Shown: positions 1 to 12,885, numbered from the stretch's first letter. The stretch is DNA of 64,000 nt from Eublepharis macularius (GCF_028583425.1 NC_072805.1:17308001-17372000); one strand, 5' to 3'. Numbers and translations: made by a program. Notes: generated by a model not told the origin, from the letters alone.

Positions 1-204
1 TGATCCTGGCCAGGTGAAGGCAGGGGGGCGGGCATTGCCTCCTACCCCTCTCCTGATCCCAGGCACGTGAAGGCGGGGAACAGATATTGCCACCTGTTCT
101 GCTTCTGATCCCAGTCTGGGTTTCCTCCCACAGCTGTGCCCTCTGGTGGTGCACCTGGGTAGGAAGTGAGTTGTCTAGAAGATGCTTACTCTTTTATATA
201 ATAA

Positions 205-412
205 AATAATAGCATGCCATCAAGTCACAAAGTGTCTCATAGGTACCACAGGTTTCCTAGGCAAGAGATGAGCAGAGGCGGTTTGCCATTGCCTTCTTCT
301 GCACAGCCACCTTGGTCTTCTTTGGTGGTCTCTCACCCAAGTATTAACCATGGCTAACCCTGCTTAGTTTCCAAGCTCTGACAAGATCAAGCTACTCAGG
401 GTTATTCAGGGT
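205..412 (-). repeat. 5S-rRNA-derived SINE
   Basis: Read on the minus strand it has AAGCTAAGCAGGGTTAGCC and TACTTGGGTGAGAGACCACC, then GGCAATGGCAAACCGCCTC. Confidence 0.8.
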
Positions 413-2114
413 GCTACTCACTTATTTTAAAAATTGTCTTTTGAATCTTTATATCACCCTGCACTAAGTACAGCACTATCCACTTCAGACAAACTTCAAT
501 TTGACATTTATTTTGTTCCAAGTGGCCACCATAGAAAGTATTCGATTAGCCAAAGCAACAACAGTTACTTCCAGATTAATGCTCTGCAGAAAAACACACA
601 TTACTGCATACTGTCATAATACACGTAAGCTAGCTTAATTTACCTGGAGCTTAATTTACACTTTCTAGCCTTACACGAATGGTAAAAAGAGCTTAAGTTC
701 CAAGTAGACTCTTAAATACACAAATATGTATAGCTATCCCTATGATGTCCACTGTGGTTTCCATATTTGAAACATTCTGTTATGAATGTTCTAGGTACAT
801 AAAAAGAGTTTAAATAAGAGTCCATATGGAAATCAAGAGGAAATCCTAATGGTAAATGACTGATCTTCAGAAAAAGGTTGTCTTCATTCTCTATGATTCA
901 TGAATGCTCATCTGAAACTTGGGATATGCTTCTAGAAGTCCACAAATTTTAGTTCACCTTGGTAAGCAATTAAAATGTATGCCTGTCAATGACCCTGCTC
1001 CCCTAAGGTCTGGTCTTCAATATAATGTTTAGAGGCATACAGATGCTATAACATATTCTGCTGTATTATGCAAACCACAACATTAAATCTCAGATTTCTT
1101 CCTGATGCAGTATATTCAAAGAATAACACAGAAACAATCATAGATGTAATTTGTTTGTCAAAAGAATTATGATCTCTACTCTTCATGTCTGACTGAAAGA
1201 GGGAAGGCATTTACCAGCAATCAAATGCAGGGGAAACTGTGACCTTTGAAAACAGTAGAAAAGAACACTGCATAGAGAAATCTGAAGAGAGAAACTGTGG
1301 ATACAATTAGAACTCTGTGTATGTTCTTAAAAGAAATGAAACAGTGTAAGCACACCTGGTTACAGATGATTCATCGTCAACTGAATGACAAAAATACACC
1401 CTTAAAAAACTCAGAAGAATAGAATAAAGTTGCCTACCATCGTGCAAATTAACTTTGACTTCATCTTACCTACTACATTTCACTGCTGTGGAAAAATGTG
1501 CAGCAACCTACCATCAACTGAGTGGAATGGTGCAATCCAACACATAATGTGATAATCTAACACCAAATAGAAGGCTGAGCTATAAATTAGCTAGCTAAAT
1601 AAAAACTTTTTATAAACCAAATTCCTGGAGGCTTAGAAGGCAATTCATATCCTTTCAGTCTTAGTTTAAACAATTAAGATCACAATATCAAATCAGCAAT
1701 TCCCCACTTTACTTTTGCTCCTCTTTAGCATATCTCTCCAAAATTCAGTATTTCTCTACTAAAGACCGCTTTTAGATCATTACTTTAACAGCTCATTCCT
1801 ACAGTAAGTTGCTGAGAACACAAAGGGAGTGGTACCAGATACAAAGGCTCCATCGGAGATATAAATATCTTGCAATATACTGCCAGAGAGTGGAGACATC
1901 AGCACAGAGCAAATCTTCCATTTACTGCAAAGATCTGTAGCAGCTGTCATATTCTGAATGTCATACTCTCTTCCTCTCTGGAAGAGTATATTCAGTTCAC
2001 ACAGAAGGCCGTATTAATTGCCATATGAAGGGCAAGCACCTTCTTAGTTTCATTAATTTTGCTTTCTCATAATTCTCTCATACATGCGCACACACACAAA
2101 ATCAGGAAGTGGTA
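413..2114. other. No gene recognised
   Basis: AT-rich sequence with only short open frames. No repeat family was recognised. Bases 1-175, before the first SINE, contain two imperfect copies of a TGATCCCAG-GTGAAGGC phrase about 55 bases apart. Confidence 0.6.
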
Positions 2115-2498
2115 GGATTTCCTTTCTTGGAAGTATTTAAGAAGAGGCTTAAGAAGAGGATAGATGGCCACCTGGCAGCAGTAATGATTCTATGATTCAA
2201 TATGAATGTATGCAGATTAGAAGCGGAGGGCATGAAGGGATTATCCAGTACTAGGACCTCGTGGCCCTGTTATATGCCCAGGGTAAAGCTGATCACCACC
2301 TTGGGGTTAGGAAGGAATTCTCCTCTAGGCCAGATATCCTGGTGTTTTTTTGCCTGCCTCTGAGCATAGAGCAGGGGTCACTGGGTGGAGTGGGGGGCAG
2401 GGTGAGGCAGGGAGTTAGCTGTGAATTTCCTGCATTGAGAAGGGGATTGGACTAGGTGACCCTTGGGGGTCCCTTCCCACTCTTTGTTTCTAATTCTA
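2115..2498 (+). repeat. CR1 LINE 3' end
   Basis: AGGATAGATGGCCACCTGGC and, at the end, GGGATTGGACTAGGTGACCC, TTGGGGGTCCCTTCCCACTC and TAATTCTAT, the classic CR1 3' terminus. An ATTCTATGATT run at 2188 suggests either a second CR1 end or an internal repeat. Confidence 0.8.
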
Positions 2499-4564
2499 TA
2501 CAAATAAGGAGAAGGTGCCATTGGCATGAGTCATCTTAGGCCAGGTGTGACCGAGTTGTGGATTGCAAATCTCAACTTCCAGGCTGCAAAAGATGTTTTC
2601 ATAGTGCTGGAAAAACATTATCAGGCTTTTGCCTAGCCAATACTGTGTCATATCTGATCTAACCGGTTGTAAATAATTGGCTTTTAAATGTAACAAACAA
2701 CTCTGCTCAACAAATAAGTACATTGTTATTTTTAGCTGTGTCATACCAGTTGAAGTCTTTATGGGTAACCTGAGCTCCTCTTTGTTGAAACGAAAGCCAC
2801 TCTAAAACATGTTTGTCTTCTAAATAACAAAGAGAGTACACTGTTCTTCCACAGCCCATCGTGGATGTTCTTTGGCTGCTGTTACAATTACTACCTTTGC
2901 TTTCAGAAAAGCATACCACACACACGTTTCAGGGAACATCTGTTCTAAAATCAGAATTTGAAAACTGTTCCATAATTACCACAGTTGGTTTGATTACCAA
3001 AAATAGCAGTACAGCGCAGAGGCAACCTTCTTAACCTGTAAAGATAATTAGCTTGGGAAAGGGTTGAGGGCTCATGCATTTCCTATCTGCTAACCCATTC
3101 TCTCTTATGCATCAGTTGTGCCCTGCATTTCCCCAAAAAGCTTGTTAAGGGTTACATCTGCACCAAAACCCATTAGTAATGCTCAGATTTGCAAGTCAGC
3201 TTCAAAGAACCCCAGATTTCAAAAGGAACCATTGTTAGCACTAATCATAATAAAGGCCTGTGTGGATATAACTCTTAATCATGGCTAAGGCTATCAAGTG
3301 CAGGATTAATCCAGAATCTGCTCTCACTCTCTCTGGTGGTTGCACTTGAACTTTTATCCAGTTTCATTACAACCATCTTCACCTCCAGACTGTAAAAATC
3401 TGACTTCAGGCTGCCACCGGACTGAGGCATCTACACAAAAGCACCTGGGAATTGGTGCAAATGTCACTGGAACAAACATTTGTATGGTTTAAGCTATAAT
3501 TTCCCTGTCAGACTCAGACTGCATGAACTTTCCCTTCCTAATGCAAATCAGGCTTGTGCATGTATATCACAGGTTGTCATTCACAGGCCATCGCCATTCG
3601 GCTTCTGTAATCACTCCACTCTTCAAGATATAAGGACAGATGGACTCACATTCTAGCTGTATCTGAAGAAGTGAGCCTGTGACTCATGAGGTTTTGGCAT
3701 CTCACAGGTTGCACAGACTTACAGTGAGGGAATGCATTCCCATATCCCTCACACAAAAACGACTGTCAGCTAAGCACAGTTGTAAACCAGCTCCCACATA
3801 CAGTGACAACGCTGAGACCCATTTGTCAAGACTCATTGCTGAAAAGGTTGTATACCTCAAGGTACAAATTCACAAGCAGAATTATGAGGAAGCAAAATTA
3901 ACCAAACCTAGGCAATTTGTTCCGGTTTATGAGTTAAGGTTTCTTGTCCTATTTTTAGCAGTAGATAAAGCAAAAATGTGCTACTTCAAATACCCCCTCC
4001 AAAAGGAATGTATCACAATGAACAAACAGAAATGAAGCCAAACCTCCCAAATGGGAGAGTGTTTGGCCATGACTGGCTCTTTCTAGCATTTTTAAAAATG
4101 AAATTACAGCACCTCAGGTATCCAACAGGCCACAGAGGATGAGAGATGTTTTAAACCTTTCCAACACATCCTGCATGGTTTCAGTAATCAGTACCACCCT
4201 CTCCTGCATTGCTATAACCCTTTCAAGAAAAAAAAGGAATGGTTGTGGTTTTTTTCTTTTAATTGGCTAAAAATAGTATTATTTTTGACAATTAAATAGC
4301 ACAAAATAAAGAGCTGTGAAACCCTGATAAGTTCTGAATTTTTTGGATTATTGGCACCAAAGGAGAAGAACCACTAAAGTTAGCTATACAAAAGAGGAGA
4401 AGGTAATTGCCAGATGCAATTTTATTATAAATTAACACGTATTGCATTGTAACAGGAATTACAATGGGAAGAAAGCCACACATATGCAATGCCACTTCTG
4501 TGTCAATTGCTACCTACTTTCTGAATGAACTGCATCTCGCACTGCTTCCAAGATAGCAACGTTA
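2499..4564. other. No gene recognised
   Basis: Unique-looking AT-rich DNA. A 118-codon plus-strand frame at 3679-4035 has no domain or splice context. Confidence 0.6.
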
Positions 4565-5105
4565 TCTCTTCCAACTGTGCTCCACTGTACCTGCCTTGCT
4601 CATCCTAGCAAAATCCTCTACAGGTGCCATCCTGTAAATGGGCAAGATTGGCAACTTCTCATTCATCCCAATGTTACGTGGTGCTTCTCGACGTGTGGAA
4701 TGTCCTCCCTATGGTGGACAGAACTCCCATCCCCCATACACTTATATTATTTCACAGAACATGAAAAACAGAACTGTACAGGATGGCATTTTTATAAGGA
4801 GAGTAGAACTGTAGTATAAAAGAGGCTCCTTCTATGTGGAAACAGTATTGAGCCTACTGTGATGCTTATTGTACATATCACTTCCCTTGTTTACGAAATC
4901 TCCTCCACCTTCGTAACCCCTTTCTTCATTGTGTTATGCCATTCAAAGCATTTTTTGTTGTCTTAGATGTTTTTGTTTGCACTGCTTTTCCAATTCTGTA
5001 ATATAGTTCTACTGCATGGTTTATGTCTGACCGAACTGTTTTTCATATTTTGTAATCTGCCTTGATTCTCAGTGCAAAAGGCAGGTTATAAATGAAATTA
5101 ACAAC
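4565..5105 (+). repeat. L2/CR1-group LINE 3' end
   Basis: TGTGGAATGTCCTCCCTATG corresponds to the WNSLP stretch near the end of ORF2. The 3' UTR finishes with CTGCCTTGATTCTCAGTGC, GCAGGTTATAAATGAAATTAA and CAA repeats. Confidence 0.6.
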
Positions 5106-6127
5106 AACAACTCTGACTCTGAAAAAAACAAACTAATGTTGACCTCCTGGAATCTAATAGTTGGCTACAGCATTCTTTTCTTCTATCTCAAGACTCAACA
5201 TCATTGCATAAGAATGTACGTATGATCTCAACAAAGTCATTTTAGGGGAGAAATGGAATGTGGGAAAAATTGTCAAGATAAGAGAAAGATGAGTTGGGGG
5301 AATTAATGCAGTGAGGGGATTTTTGAAAGGCTGTTTTGAAAATACGCTGCAAAGGAATGCAGGGTACCCACAGGAAAACAATGCTAGTATAGCTATGAAA
5401 CAATGCAAAAGAAGTTTAATTGCATCAGAAAGGATGTATGCATCTCTATCAAACCAATTAACCATCACAAGAACAGAACTCTGCTGTAATTCTCTTGGCA
5501 AAAATGGTAAGGGTGAATGCATCCTACGACATACAGGAGCGGACACAGTGGCAAAATATAGTAAGAAAGCACTAAAAAAACAGACAAGACATGCAGTAGC
5601 GTTCCCCTTCACAGTAGGAAACAACAGAAAAAAACTCTGACATAGGAATGGGCTGTCTCATTTGTGAGCTTCTGCGGAGCACTGCCAGACAGCTACTTCA
5701 GAATACATCCAAATGAGGTCAGGTAAGTCCCACTGATTTCACTGAAACACCCTTCCAAGCAGTCACTGATTCAAGTGTGTGGAAGCAGGAGCCTAAACTG
5801 TGCAGTGTGCATGCCACTGCTTGTTTCTATGCCTTTAAAGACCACGATCAGCATCAGCATCCACTTTTCTACGCTGAGATTGAAGAGACAAGTGGTGAGC
5901 TCGCATTTCACCTATCCTCATTCCCTACAAGCAGCACTCCAGCAAGTTCTGTTACCACAGCAGAGATCAGCTGTAGTGGTTAGATGAAGGCCAGAAAGAC
6001 TGACTCGGCCACAGTGTTCACTACTAAGCCAGTAACTATCTTATTATAGGGGGGGGGGAAGTGGAGGGGAAACCACATGCTAATCCTAAAGCCTTTAAAC
6101 ATGAAAAAATAATAACTAAACTAAGGT
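5106..6127. other. No gene recognised
   Basis: Open frames of 156 codons (minus, 5154-5624) and 109 codons (plus, 5311-5640) overlap on opposite strands. Neither shows a domain. Confidence 0.55.
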
Positions 6128-6365
6128 TGTTGTGGGTTTTCCGGGCTGTATTGCCGTGGTCTTGGCGTTGTAGTTCCTGACGTTTCGCCAGCAGCTGTGA
6201 CTGGCATCTTCAGAGGTGTAGCACCAAAAGACAGAGATCTCTCAGTGTCACAGTGTGGAGAAGATGTTGGCAGGTATTTATTTACTCAGAAAGGTGGGTT
6301 TGGGCTGAGTCATCCTGTAAGAGTTTCCCAGGGTGTGGAATGCTAATGGAGGGAGGCATCACTGT
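6128..6365 (+). repeat. Dispersed repeat with GGGTTTTCCGGGCTGTATTG start
   Basis: GGGTTTTCCGGGCTGTATTG, GACGTTTCGCCAGCAGCTG, CATCTTCAGAGGTGTAGC and GACAGAGATCTCTCAGTGTC. I know this phrase as widespread in lizard genomes but cannot assign its class with certainty. No reverse transcriptase is attached. Confidence 0.5.
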
Positions 6366-6394
6366 ATCCTGAGGTTCTACCAATAGCGGATGGG

Positions 6395-6512
6395 CACGAT
6401 TCGGGTCCAGTAGTGCCTTAAAGACCAGTTAAAGGATGGACAGTGTTGGTTTTTAATGAGCTACTGGAGCCAAATCTTGCTTTTCTACTCCAGACCAACA
6501 CGGCTACCCACC
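6395..6512 (+). repeat. Dispersed repeat (CCAGTAGTGCCTTAAAGACC family)
   Basis: Starts GTCCAGTAGTGCCTTAAAG and ends CCAACACGGCTACCCACC. Other members: 34130-34252, 34687-34905 and 35708-35795. Confidence 0.5.
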
Positions 6513-6674
6513 TGAAACTGCCAGAAATCCAGGATTGCTTTCTTTCAACTTCAGCTGATTTGTTGACTGCACCCTCTGCTGGAAGACCAGGACCTTGCCA
6601 TTGTCATCCATGCCTTAATGACCTCTGCATTACACTACAGTGGTGTTATTTAATATGCTCTATGTAAGGCTGTT

Positions 6675-7010
6675 CCTGGGCACAGTCCAGAAAGTACAGA
6701 TAATGCAGAATGCTACAGGCCAGACTTTTGTCTGGCACAGCATCACAGTTCTGTGATACCGAAACAGCTACACAGGCTGCCAATTTGTTTGTCAACCTCA
6801 AAGCACTAATTGGCTTGGGACAGTCTTACAACTTAGAAAATATTCCTATATCCTAGACCCCAAATAGGACCTGTTTGATGATGGCCCCATAGTTTTAGAA
6901 ATGCCCTCCCCCAGAAGAAGCATTCAGCTTAATTGCTCCAAGCTTTTCAAAAATAACTGAAAACTATTTTTTCTCTATAGCCTTTTAAGTTGGCATTTTT
7001 AGGTCCTGTC
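6675..7010 (+). repeat. L2/CR1-group LINE ORF2 C-terminal fragment
   Basis: GATAATGCAGAATGCTACAGG is the VQNAAR region. It is followed by CACAGGCTGCCAATTTG (LHWLP region) and GAAATGCCCTCCCCC (NSLP region), with many changes. Confidence 0.6.
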
Positions 7011-8439
7011 TGCCTTTTATACTTTCTATGACACTATTAACGGTTACTTTTAATGTTTCTTTTAAAGAAAATATTGTTTTAGCTGTGCTACTTGTTTTAC
7101 TCTGTTCCTTTTTTCAGAAACTGGTGAAAAACTTCTCATTAGTATCATACAGATGGCTATCAAGATTGACAAGTACAGAAGTTGGTGCAAAAGGTGTGCC
7201 TTCTCCCAGTTTTCTCTGACAGCATTCTTTTCTCTCTCTGCTCAAGGCAAGTGAACAGATCCACATGTCCACTGGAACAAGGGAAAAGGTAACAAAAGAG
7301 GGGCTCAAAGAAAAGCAATACACTACAATTCAGTCCATCCTCACAAATTACAAATGGGGAGTGAGCAGCAAAATTAATCTCTCACCTGGAGAAGCAAAAG
7401 AGCCTGACAACACTCCTTTGCCTCCTAACATCTTGTGGTTCAGCGTGCTTGTAAATGAAGATAATTTTTACACACACCCAGCTACCCCACCCGTCACTTC
7501 TCTCCACAAGATGCCCTGAGGTCCAGCACAATTCCACAGACAGGACAGGCACCCAGTCAGGGCTCTTACAACCTATCATAGACCACCTGCATGTCGCCTC
7601 TTCAGACTATACCTCATGACTGATAACAAAAGAACAAAACCGTGAATATCAATCAAAACAGTATATTGATAAAATACTAAAACAATAAGAATTCAGAAGG
7701 TCTAGGGTAAAGGGAGAGAGGGCTTCTAACAAATGGGGAAAATCCCTGAGGGTATCTGATGGGGGAGCAAGAATGTGTGTCCCAAAGCTTTTCTCCCTCA
7801 CTGCTACTGCTTTAACCCCACCCTAAACGTATGGAGTGCAGATGCACTGAAATGGAAAAAGGTTTAAACTGTAGATGGGGTGGGCCGCCATTATGTGGGG
7901 TGAGGCGGCTTGGGGAGCCGCCACCCACCCCCCCCAAACACCCCACATAATGTCTCCCCCTCCCTAGAAAAAGACAGGGATAGTGACTTTCATTTTTCCA
8001 CAGAGGCAGCCAAATAGTTTGCTTCTGCCCTCTTCCCTGAGGCTACTCTTGTTTTTCCCTCCGTCCAAGTGAATGGAGCCCAGTGCCCATTCACTTGGAT
8101 GGAACCGTGCCAAGGGAGTCGAAATGGGGAATCCTACACGGAGGAGGGGGAAACCTCACACAATTTCTCTCACCATAAAAAAAATAAAGGCCGAAATATA
8201 ATTCTCCCGGGGGGGGGGGGCAGTCAATTGCTGCTTCTATCCCAAACCCCGAATGTTTTCTTCTCCTTTGCTCGATTCAAGTGAAGGGAGCCAGGGCTGA
8301 ACTGGGGAGGGGGTGAAGCACCATCCCTGAGGGAGAGGCCAACACCCCCCACAATCCCCCCACCACTACCACCCCTTTCCCGCGCAAAAAAAAGACGGGG
8401 GGATACATTTGGGGATCCCCCCCTCGGAGGGGGGGCAGC
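7011..8439. other. No gene recognised; approaches the CpG island
   Basis: Apart from the hairpin at 7886-7955 and homopolymer C and G runs near 7930 and 8210, nothing can be assigned. GC content rises from about 8050 towards the island. Confidence 0.55.
7886..7955. repeat. Short GC-rich hairpin
   Basis: CATTATGTGGGGTG pairs with CACCCCACATAATG, and AGGCGGCT with AGCCGCC inside. About 70 bases in all; function unknown. Confidence 0.6.
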
Positions 8440-9140
8440 CACATGCCTTTCGACTCCCCACTTCCCTCAAGACGGGTGTTCCCCGTCCAGCCCCCTGAGA
8501 GAGCCGGACCCGGGGCTCGCCGCCGCCGGCCCACCCCGCTCCCCCTGCGGCCGCTTTTGCTCCTCCGGGCGGGCGCCCCCTGCCTTGCCCCGGGCCGGGA
8601 GCTTCGCCAGAGCCGCAGGAAGAAAAGAGGCCGGCCGGGTCTCCTTCCGCCTCTTCGCCTCAGCCCGCGTCGCCGGCTGAGGTGAATTCCGCCACCGCCT
8701 TCCTCCTCGTCGCCCCGACCCGTTTCCCCCTCCTCAGGCCGGGGCTCGCCGGCCCGCTTGGCCCCTCACGCCCGCCCGGCGAGGCGGAGGCTGAGCCCGC
8801 CACCCACCTTCGCTCCTGCCCGGAGGGCCGCTTCGTCCTGCCGCGGCGGAGGATGCTCTGCCCGGCTCAGCCCCGCCGCGCTCCCTCGCCTTGTTTCCCC
8901 CCTCAGGGACTGCGGCGCGGGCGGCCACCCGGCTGCCGCTTGCCTCGGCGCCGCCTCGCCTCGCGTTGGGCCCGCCCTGCGCCTCCCTCGCCGGTGTCTC
9001 CTTTCCCCTCGCGAGGGGGGTCCCGGGCGGGGAAGGCGGCGGCGGCGGCCTCGGGGAAAGAGCGACAAAGCCGCTTTCGGCGGGTTTACTCGGGAGCAAG
9101 GCCTGCGGGGAGGCGGCGATAGGGGCTTACTTTCCAGGTA
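8440..9140. promoter_or_regulatory. CpG island, probable promoter of an unassigned gene
   Basis: About 700 bases of very GC-rich, CpG-dense sequence stand out sharply from AT-rich surroundings. Several frames are open only because of base composition. On the plus strand a good donor (TTTCCAG/GTAAAG) lies at the downstream edge near 9136; on the minus strand GTAAGC near 9127 and GTGGGT near 8806 are possible donors. Direction is therefore unresolved. No coding exon that would follow it was found in the window. Confidence 0.6.
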
Positions 9141-9364
9141 AAGGGCGCCTGGGAGCTTCGGCGGGCGTCATTCAATGTGTTAAGAAACAAAACCACACCG
9201 TGCAGCTACGTTGCTCCGTGCAAGCAAGCAAACAAAATCCGTATAATACATATACAAATATTTTGCAGGGATACTGTTTTCATTCAGTGTGTTGCCTGGG
9301 GGGGGCGGTGGCCGTGCAGCCAGGTTTATTTGGGGGCACGGAGTTACTCCCTCTTCCTCTAGAG

Positions 9365-9440
9365 TTCTCCTTTCTCTGTTTTATTTATTTATTTGTGTTC
9401 TTTCTCGTCTGCCTTTCTGATGGCGGCTCAAGGTGGATTG
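9365..9440 (-). repeat. LINE 3' tail fragment
   Basis: The minus strand ends GCAATCCACCTTGAGCCGCC, then AGAAAGGCAGACGAGAAAG and AAATAAATAAATAAA. Confidence 0.55.
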
Positions 9441-9499
9441 CATAATGTAAGACAATACAATCAGTAGGATGAGGAGACATCTAATAAACAATGGGATTG

Positions 9500-9690
9500 C
9501 GGAAGTCTGAAACAAGGCATAAGCATTAAAGCTGCTGTGTCTTTGTGAACTTGTATCTATTTACCCTATGGCATTGTTTGTGAAAATGTTCCTGATACTG
9601 ACTGTACTAATCTCACAGTGTGTAAGCCTCCTCGAGTCTCCGTGAGAAAGGCAGACTATAAATGACATAAATAAGTAAATAAAGATGACG
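9500..9690 (+). repeat. LINE 3' tail
   Basis: GTAAGCCTCCTCGAGTCTCC, GAAAGGCAGACTATAAATGAC and AAATAAGTAAATAAA. Inverted relative to the tail at 9365-9440. Confidence 0.6.
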
Positions 9691-9829
9691 TGTTAGGCGA
9701 GGCAAGAAATGGTATTACCTAAGTAGAAATATAATGCAGTCACAGCAAGATGAAAACATACAGCAACAGATAATACATAAGACTCTACAGAACATCAGAA
9801 CTGCTTTGCTGGATCAGACCAATCTATCC

Positions 9830-10145
9830 AGTTCTTGTTGCGAAGGCCCTGTGAGGTAGGCAGGCCAGGCTGAAAGAAAGTGATGGCTCCACCCAATGAG
9901 ATTTAAAACGGGATTCTTCCTCTGGTATATACTCATAATAATCTTGTGAGGTAGGCTATGCTGGGAGACAGCAAGCAACTGGCCCAAGGTCACCAAGGGA
10001 GCTTCATGACAGAATGAGGGATTATTTCCTCTTCCATTTTATACTTGCAACAACCCTGTTAGGTAGACTAATATGAGAGAAAATGACTGGTCCAATGTGT
10101 GGGTATTTCAACTCAAGTTTCCCAGATCCTAGTTCTACACCACTA
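9830..10145 (-). repeat. MIR-like SINE, two broken copies
   Basis: Twice shows the pattern CTTGTGAGGTAGGCTATGC (9941) / CCCTGTTAGGTAGACTAATA (10052) followed by an ACTGGCCCAAGGTCACC-type block and an eroded GAACC-like end. Confidence 0.55.
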
Positions 10146-10234
10146 CTCAGAAGCAAGTCATGTATGACAAAATGTCACGTATGTCATACATAAACAGTGT
10201 AAGAAATCAGCTCACATTGTGTTTATACGCCTAG

Positions 10235-10960
10235 CAGTGCTCATTTTTTTAATACTGTTATTTATAGTCCACCTTTCTCACAGAGACTCAAGGCACATTA
10301 CACAGTGAAGTATAATACAATCAACAGCTGGGGCATTCAACAAACAATACAATAGGACATAGATTGTAAAATATGAAAGCAAGCAGAAATCTGATAGCTG
10401 AAAGAAAGTTGGAACAAAATATAAGCAATTTGACACGATATAATAAACTACAGTAACGGACAGTGAGCAGTAGTATAGTCAACAGTCCCTATCACTTTAT
10501 TGAATCATCTCTCTGAACCATTTCCTTACAGCACAGCCCTATTGTCAGTGTATAATTTGGTTTTGCACAGCTTGTGAAAAGCCAGGTGAGTGGGAGCTTT
10601 CCTGACCTCTTCAGGCAGGCTGTTCCATAAGATGGGGGCCACTGCAGAGAATGTGTATATACAGGCAGCTGTTGGTTTTGCCCAACAGCAGGGTGGCACC
10701 TTCAGCAAGCCCTGTTCAAATGAGTGACAGTGCTTTGGTAGAGCGTCGGAACAGAGACTCAACCGTAGATATGGGCCAAGACCATGAAGGGCTTTGTAAG
10801 TATATGATAGCCAAAACCTTGAACTGAGCCCAGTAACTGATGAGCAGCCAATGGAGTGAATGCAAGATGGAAGTAATATGCATGCTCTGCCTAGTTCCTG
10901 ATAGTAATCGAGCTGCAGTGTTCTGCATCAACTGGGGTCTCCAGGTTGACTTTGGGGGGA
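10235..10960 (-). repeat. L2/CR1-group LINE ORF2 C-terminus and 3' end
   Basis: Minus-strand reading QLMQNTAARLLSGTRQSMHI and HSLHWLLISYWAQFKVLA, then LWNSLPEEVRKAPTHLAFHK. The tail is GTGCCTTGAGTCTCTGTGAG and GGTGGACTATAAATAAC. Frame changes make it a dead copy. Confidence 0.85.
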
Positions 10961-11079
10961 GACCATGGACTGGGCAATTAGCCATAGTTTCATTGCGCAT
11001 ACAGCAAATGTACACACAGCAAAATATTCCTGTGTGTGCTGTCATCATGTTCTTGGAAAGAGATAAAAATGTACTGGAG

Positions 11080-11238
11080 TAAGGACCAGGGAAACCAGGA
11101 TTCAAATCTGTCCATGAAGTTCACCTGATGAACTTGGGCTGACCACTGTCTACCTAACCTACCTCACAAAGTTGTTGCGAGGATAAAATGTGGGGGTCAT
11201 GTGTACTTCCCTGAGCTCATTGGACGAAGAACAAAGTT
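11080..11238 (+). repeat. MIR-like SINE
   Basis: GGATTCAAATCTGTCC, ACTTGGGCTGACCACTG and ACCTCACAAAGTTGTTGCGAGG, then GATAAAATG. Opposite strand to most other copies here. Confidence 0.65.
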
Positions 11239-12004
11239 AAAAACCTAACAACCACATGAAACTATCTTATGGGAGACTAACGACTAATGACTCTTAACTG
11301 GTAATCACTTTCCAGGGCCTTGTGAAGAGAAAAGTCTTTCTCAAGTCTTTTTAATTTCTAAGCAAGTTTACATAGCATTGCAGCATTATTTGTCACCACA
11401 CCAGAACATCATCAAAGCAAGGGACCCTTCTCACTGACCGTAGCGTTTTAGGTTTTCAGCGATCAAATAAGGGAATATTTACAGACTGTGCTCAGTTCTG
11501 TATCTGTGTGTATTCTTTTGTGCAGCATGGGTGAAAATCTCAAACAAATAAATATCCGTGAGGAATCAGTAACTAAAAATTAGCATTGGCATTTTTATAT
11601 CCTTAAACCTGACCGAACTTGTCAAGACCTCGTTAATGTGGGCGTTACATTTGGTCTTGCCTCAAACCTAAAAGTAAGCCCAACTACAAGTAACCTGGAT
11701 TTGCACAAATCCCTGTTCCTTGTCTTTCTATTTCTGCCTTCTGTTCTCTCTGCCAAATTTTTAATTCTAAGTTCCCTAGATACAAGAAGAAACTAGTTTC
11801 CCCCTGAATTAATATTATTACACTTTAAAGAACCATGCACATAAATGGTATTACAAGAATCCTGTAACCTTTAGTTGTTTCAGCATCAACTGAGAAGTGT
11901 ATTTTATTTCTGGGGAAACATGTTCTAGCTCAAACAACCATAAAGATAGACAAATTATTACTGTTTCACTCATCACTTGGGGAAAGGTCATGGCTTATGT
12001 ATGT

Positions 12005-12212
12005 GTTTATTATTTATTTAGATATTTACACTCCACTTTTAGCCCCAATGGGGACCCAAAGCAGCTTGCGACATCATTCTCCGCTCTTCCATTTCATCCT
12101 CACAACAACTTTGTGAGGTAGTTTAGGCTGAGAAATAGTGACTGGCAGAAGTTCATCTGGTGATTCTGCTCATTGCAGAGTGGGGATTTGGACCTCCCAG
12201 ATCCTAATCCTT
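12005..12212 (-). repeat. MIR-like SINE
   Basis: TCCTCACAACAACTTTGTGAGG, AGTGACTGGCAGAAGTTCATC and GAGTGGGGATTTGGACCTCC in forward text. A short LINE-like tail (ACTCCACTTTTAGCCCC) precedes it. Confidence 0.7.
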
Positions 12213-12221
12213 ATTCTAACC

Positions 12222-12451
12222 GGGGCTTTTTTTCAGCAGGAATGCGGGGGAACGGAGTTCCGGAACCTCTTGAAAATGGTCACATGGCTGGTGGCCCTGC
12301 CCCCTGATCTCCTGATCTCCACTAGAGCGCTAGAGCGGCGCAGAGGGCAATTTAAACTCCCCTCTGTCTGGAGATCAGGGGGCGGGGCCACCAGCCATGT
12401 GACCATTTTCCCCGAGGGCAACCCACTGAGTTCCACCATCTCTTTTCCCAG
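12222..12451. mobile_element. hAT MITE, CAGGGCTTTTTTT family, right end missing
   Basis: Begins CGGGGCTTTTTTTCAGC and shares the inner palindrome, but stops at TCTTTTCCCAG without the terminal AAAAAAAGCCCTG. It adjoins the MIR-like SINE at 12005-12212. Confidence 0.78.
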
Positions 12452-12885
12452 TTATAATATCCAAGTTATTGCATGAGCAGATGAAAACTTCCAACACCAA
12501 TCTGTTGTGAATCTACTGCAGATATTAGTTTACACTGATACAGTTTGCAGCCCAAACTGGTAACAGACCAAGGTTCCTTAGAGAGGGTTCAAGCAATGCT
12601 GTTCATTGCTGGTAAAACAGGCTTGAATTAAGCTCTTCACAGCTTGTGAAGAGCGGACTTTGTTAGCATAACATTTTGTTGCGTGCAGCTTCTGAGCTGG
12701 AGCGGATGGGCACCTGTGTTTGTACTTTCCACATGCAGCTTTTCACATTTGGCATCTGATACAATGATAGTTGTTTCAACTTATCTACTGGCATAATTAT
12801 CCATTTAGAAAAAAAGTAAACCAAAAGGGATTACTGAGTAAATTTCCAGGTCTCTGTCCCCATACTTCTAGGAGATCCAGCAAAA

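Noticed and set aside
8443-9445. Several 80-184 codon frames on both strands
   Set aside because: They follow from CpG-island composition; Arg/Pro/Ala-rich, overlapping in several frames.
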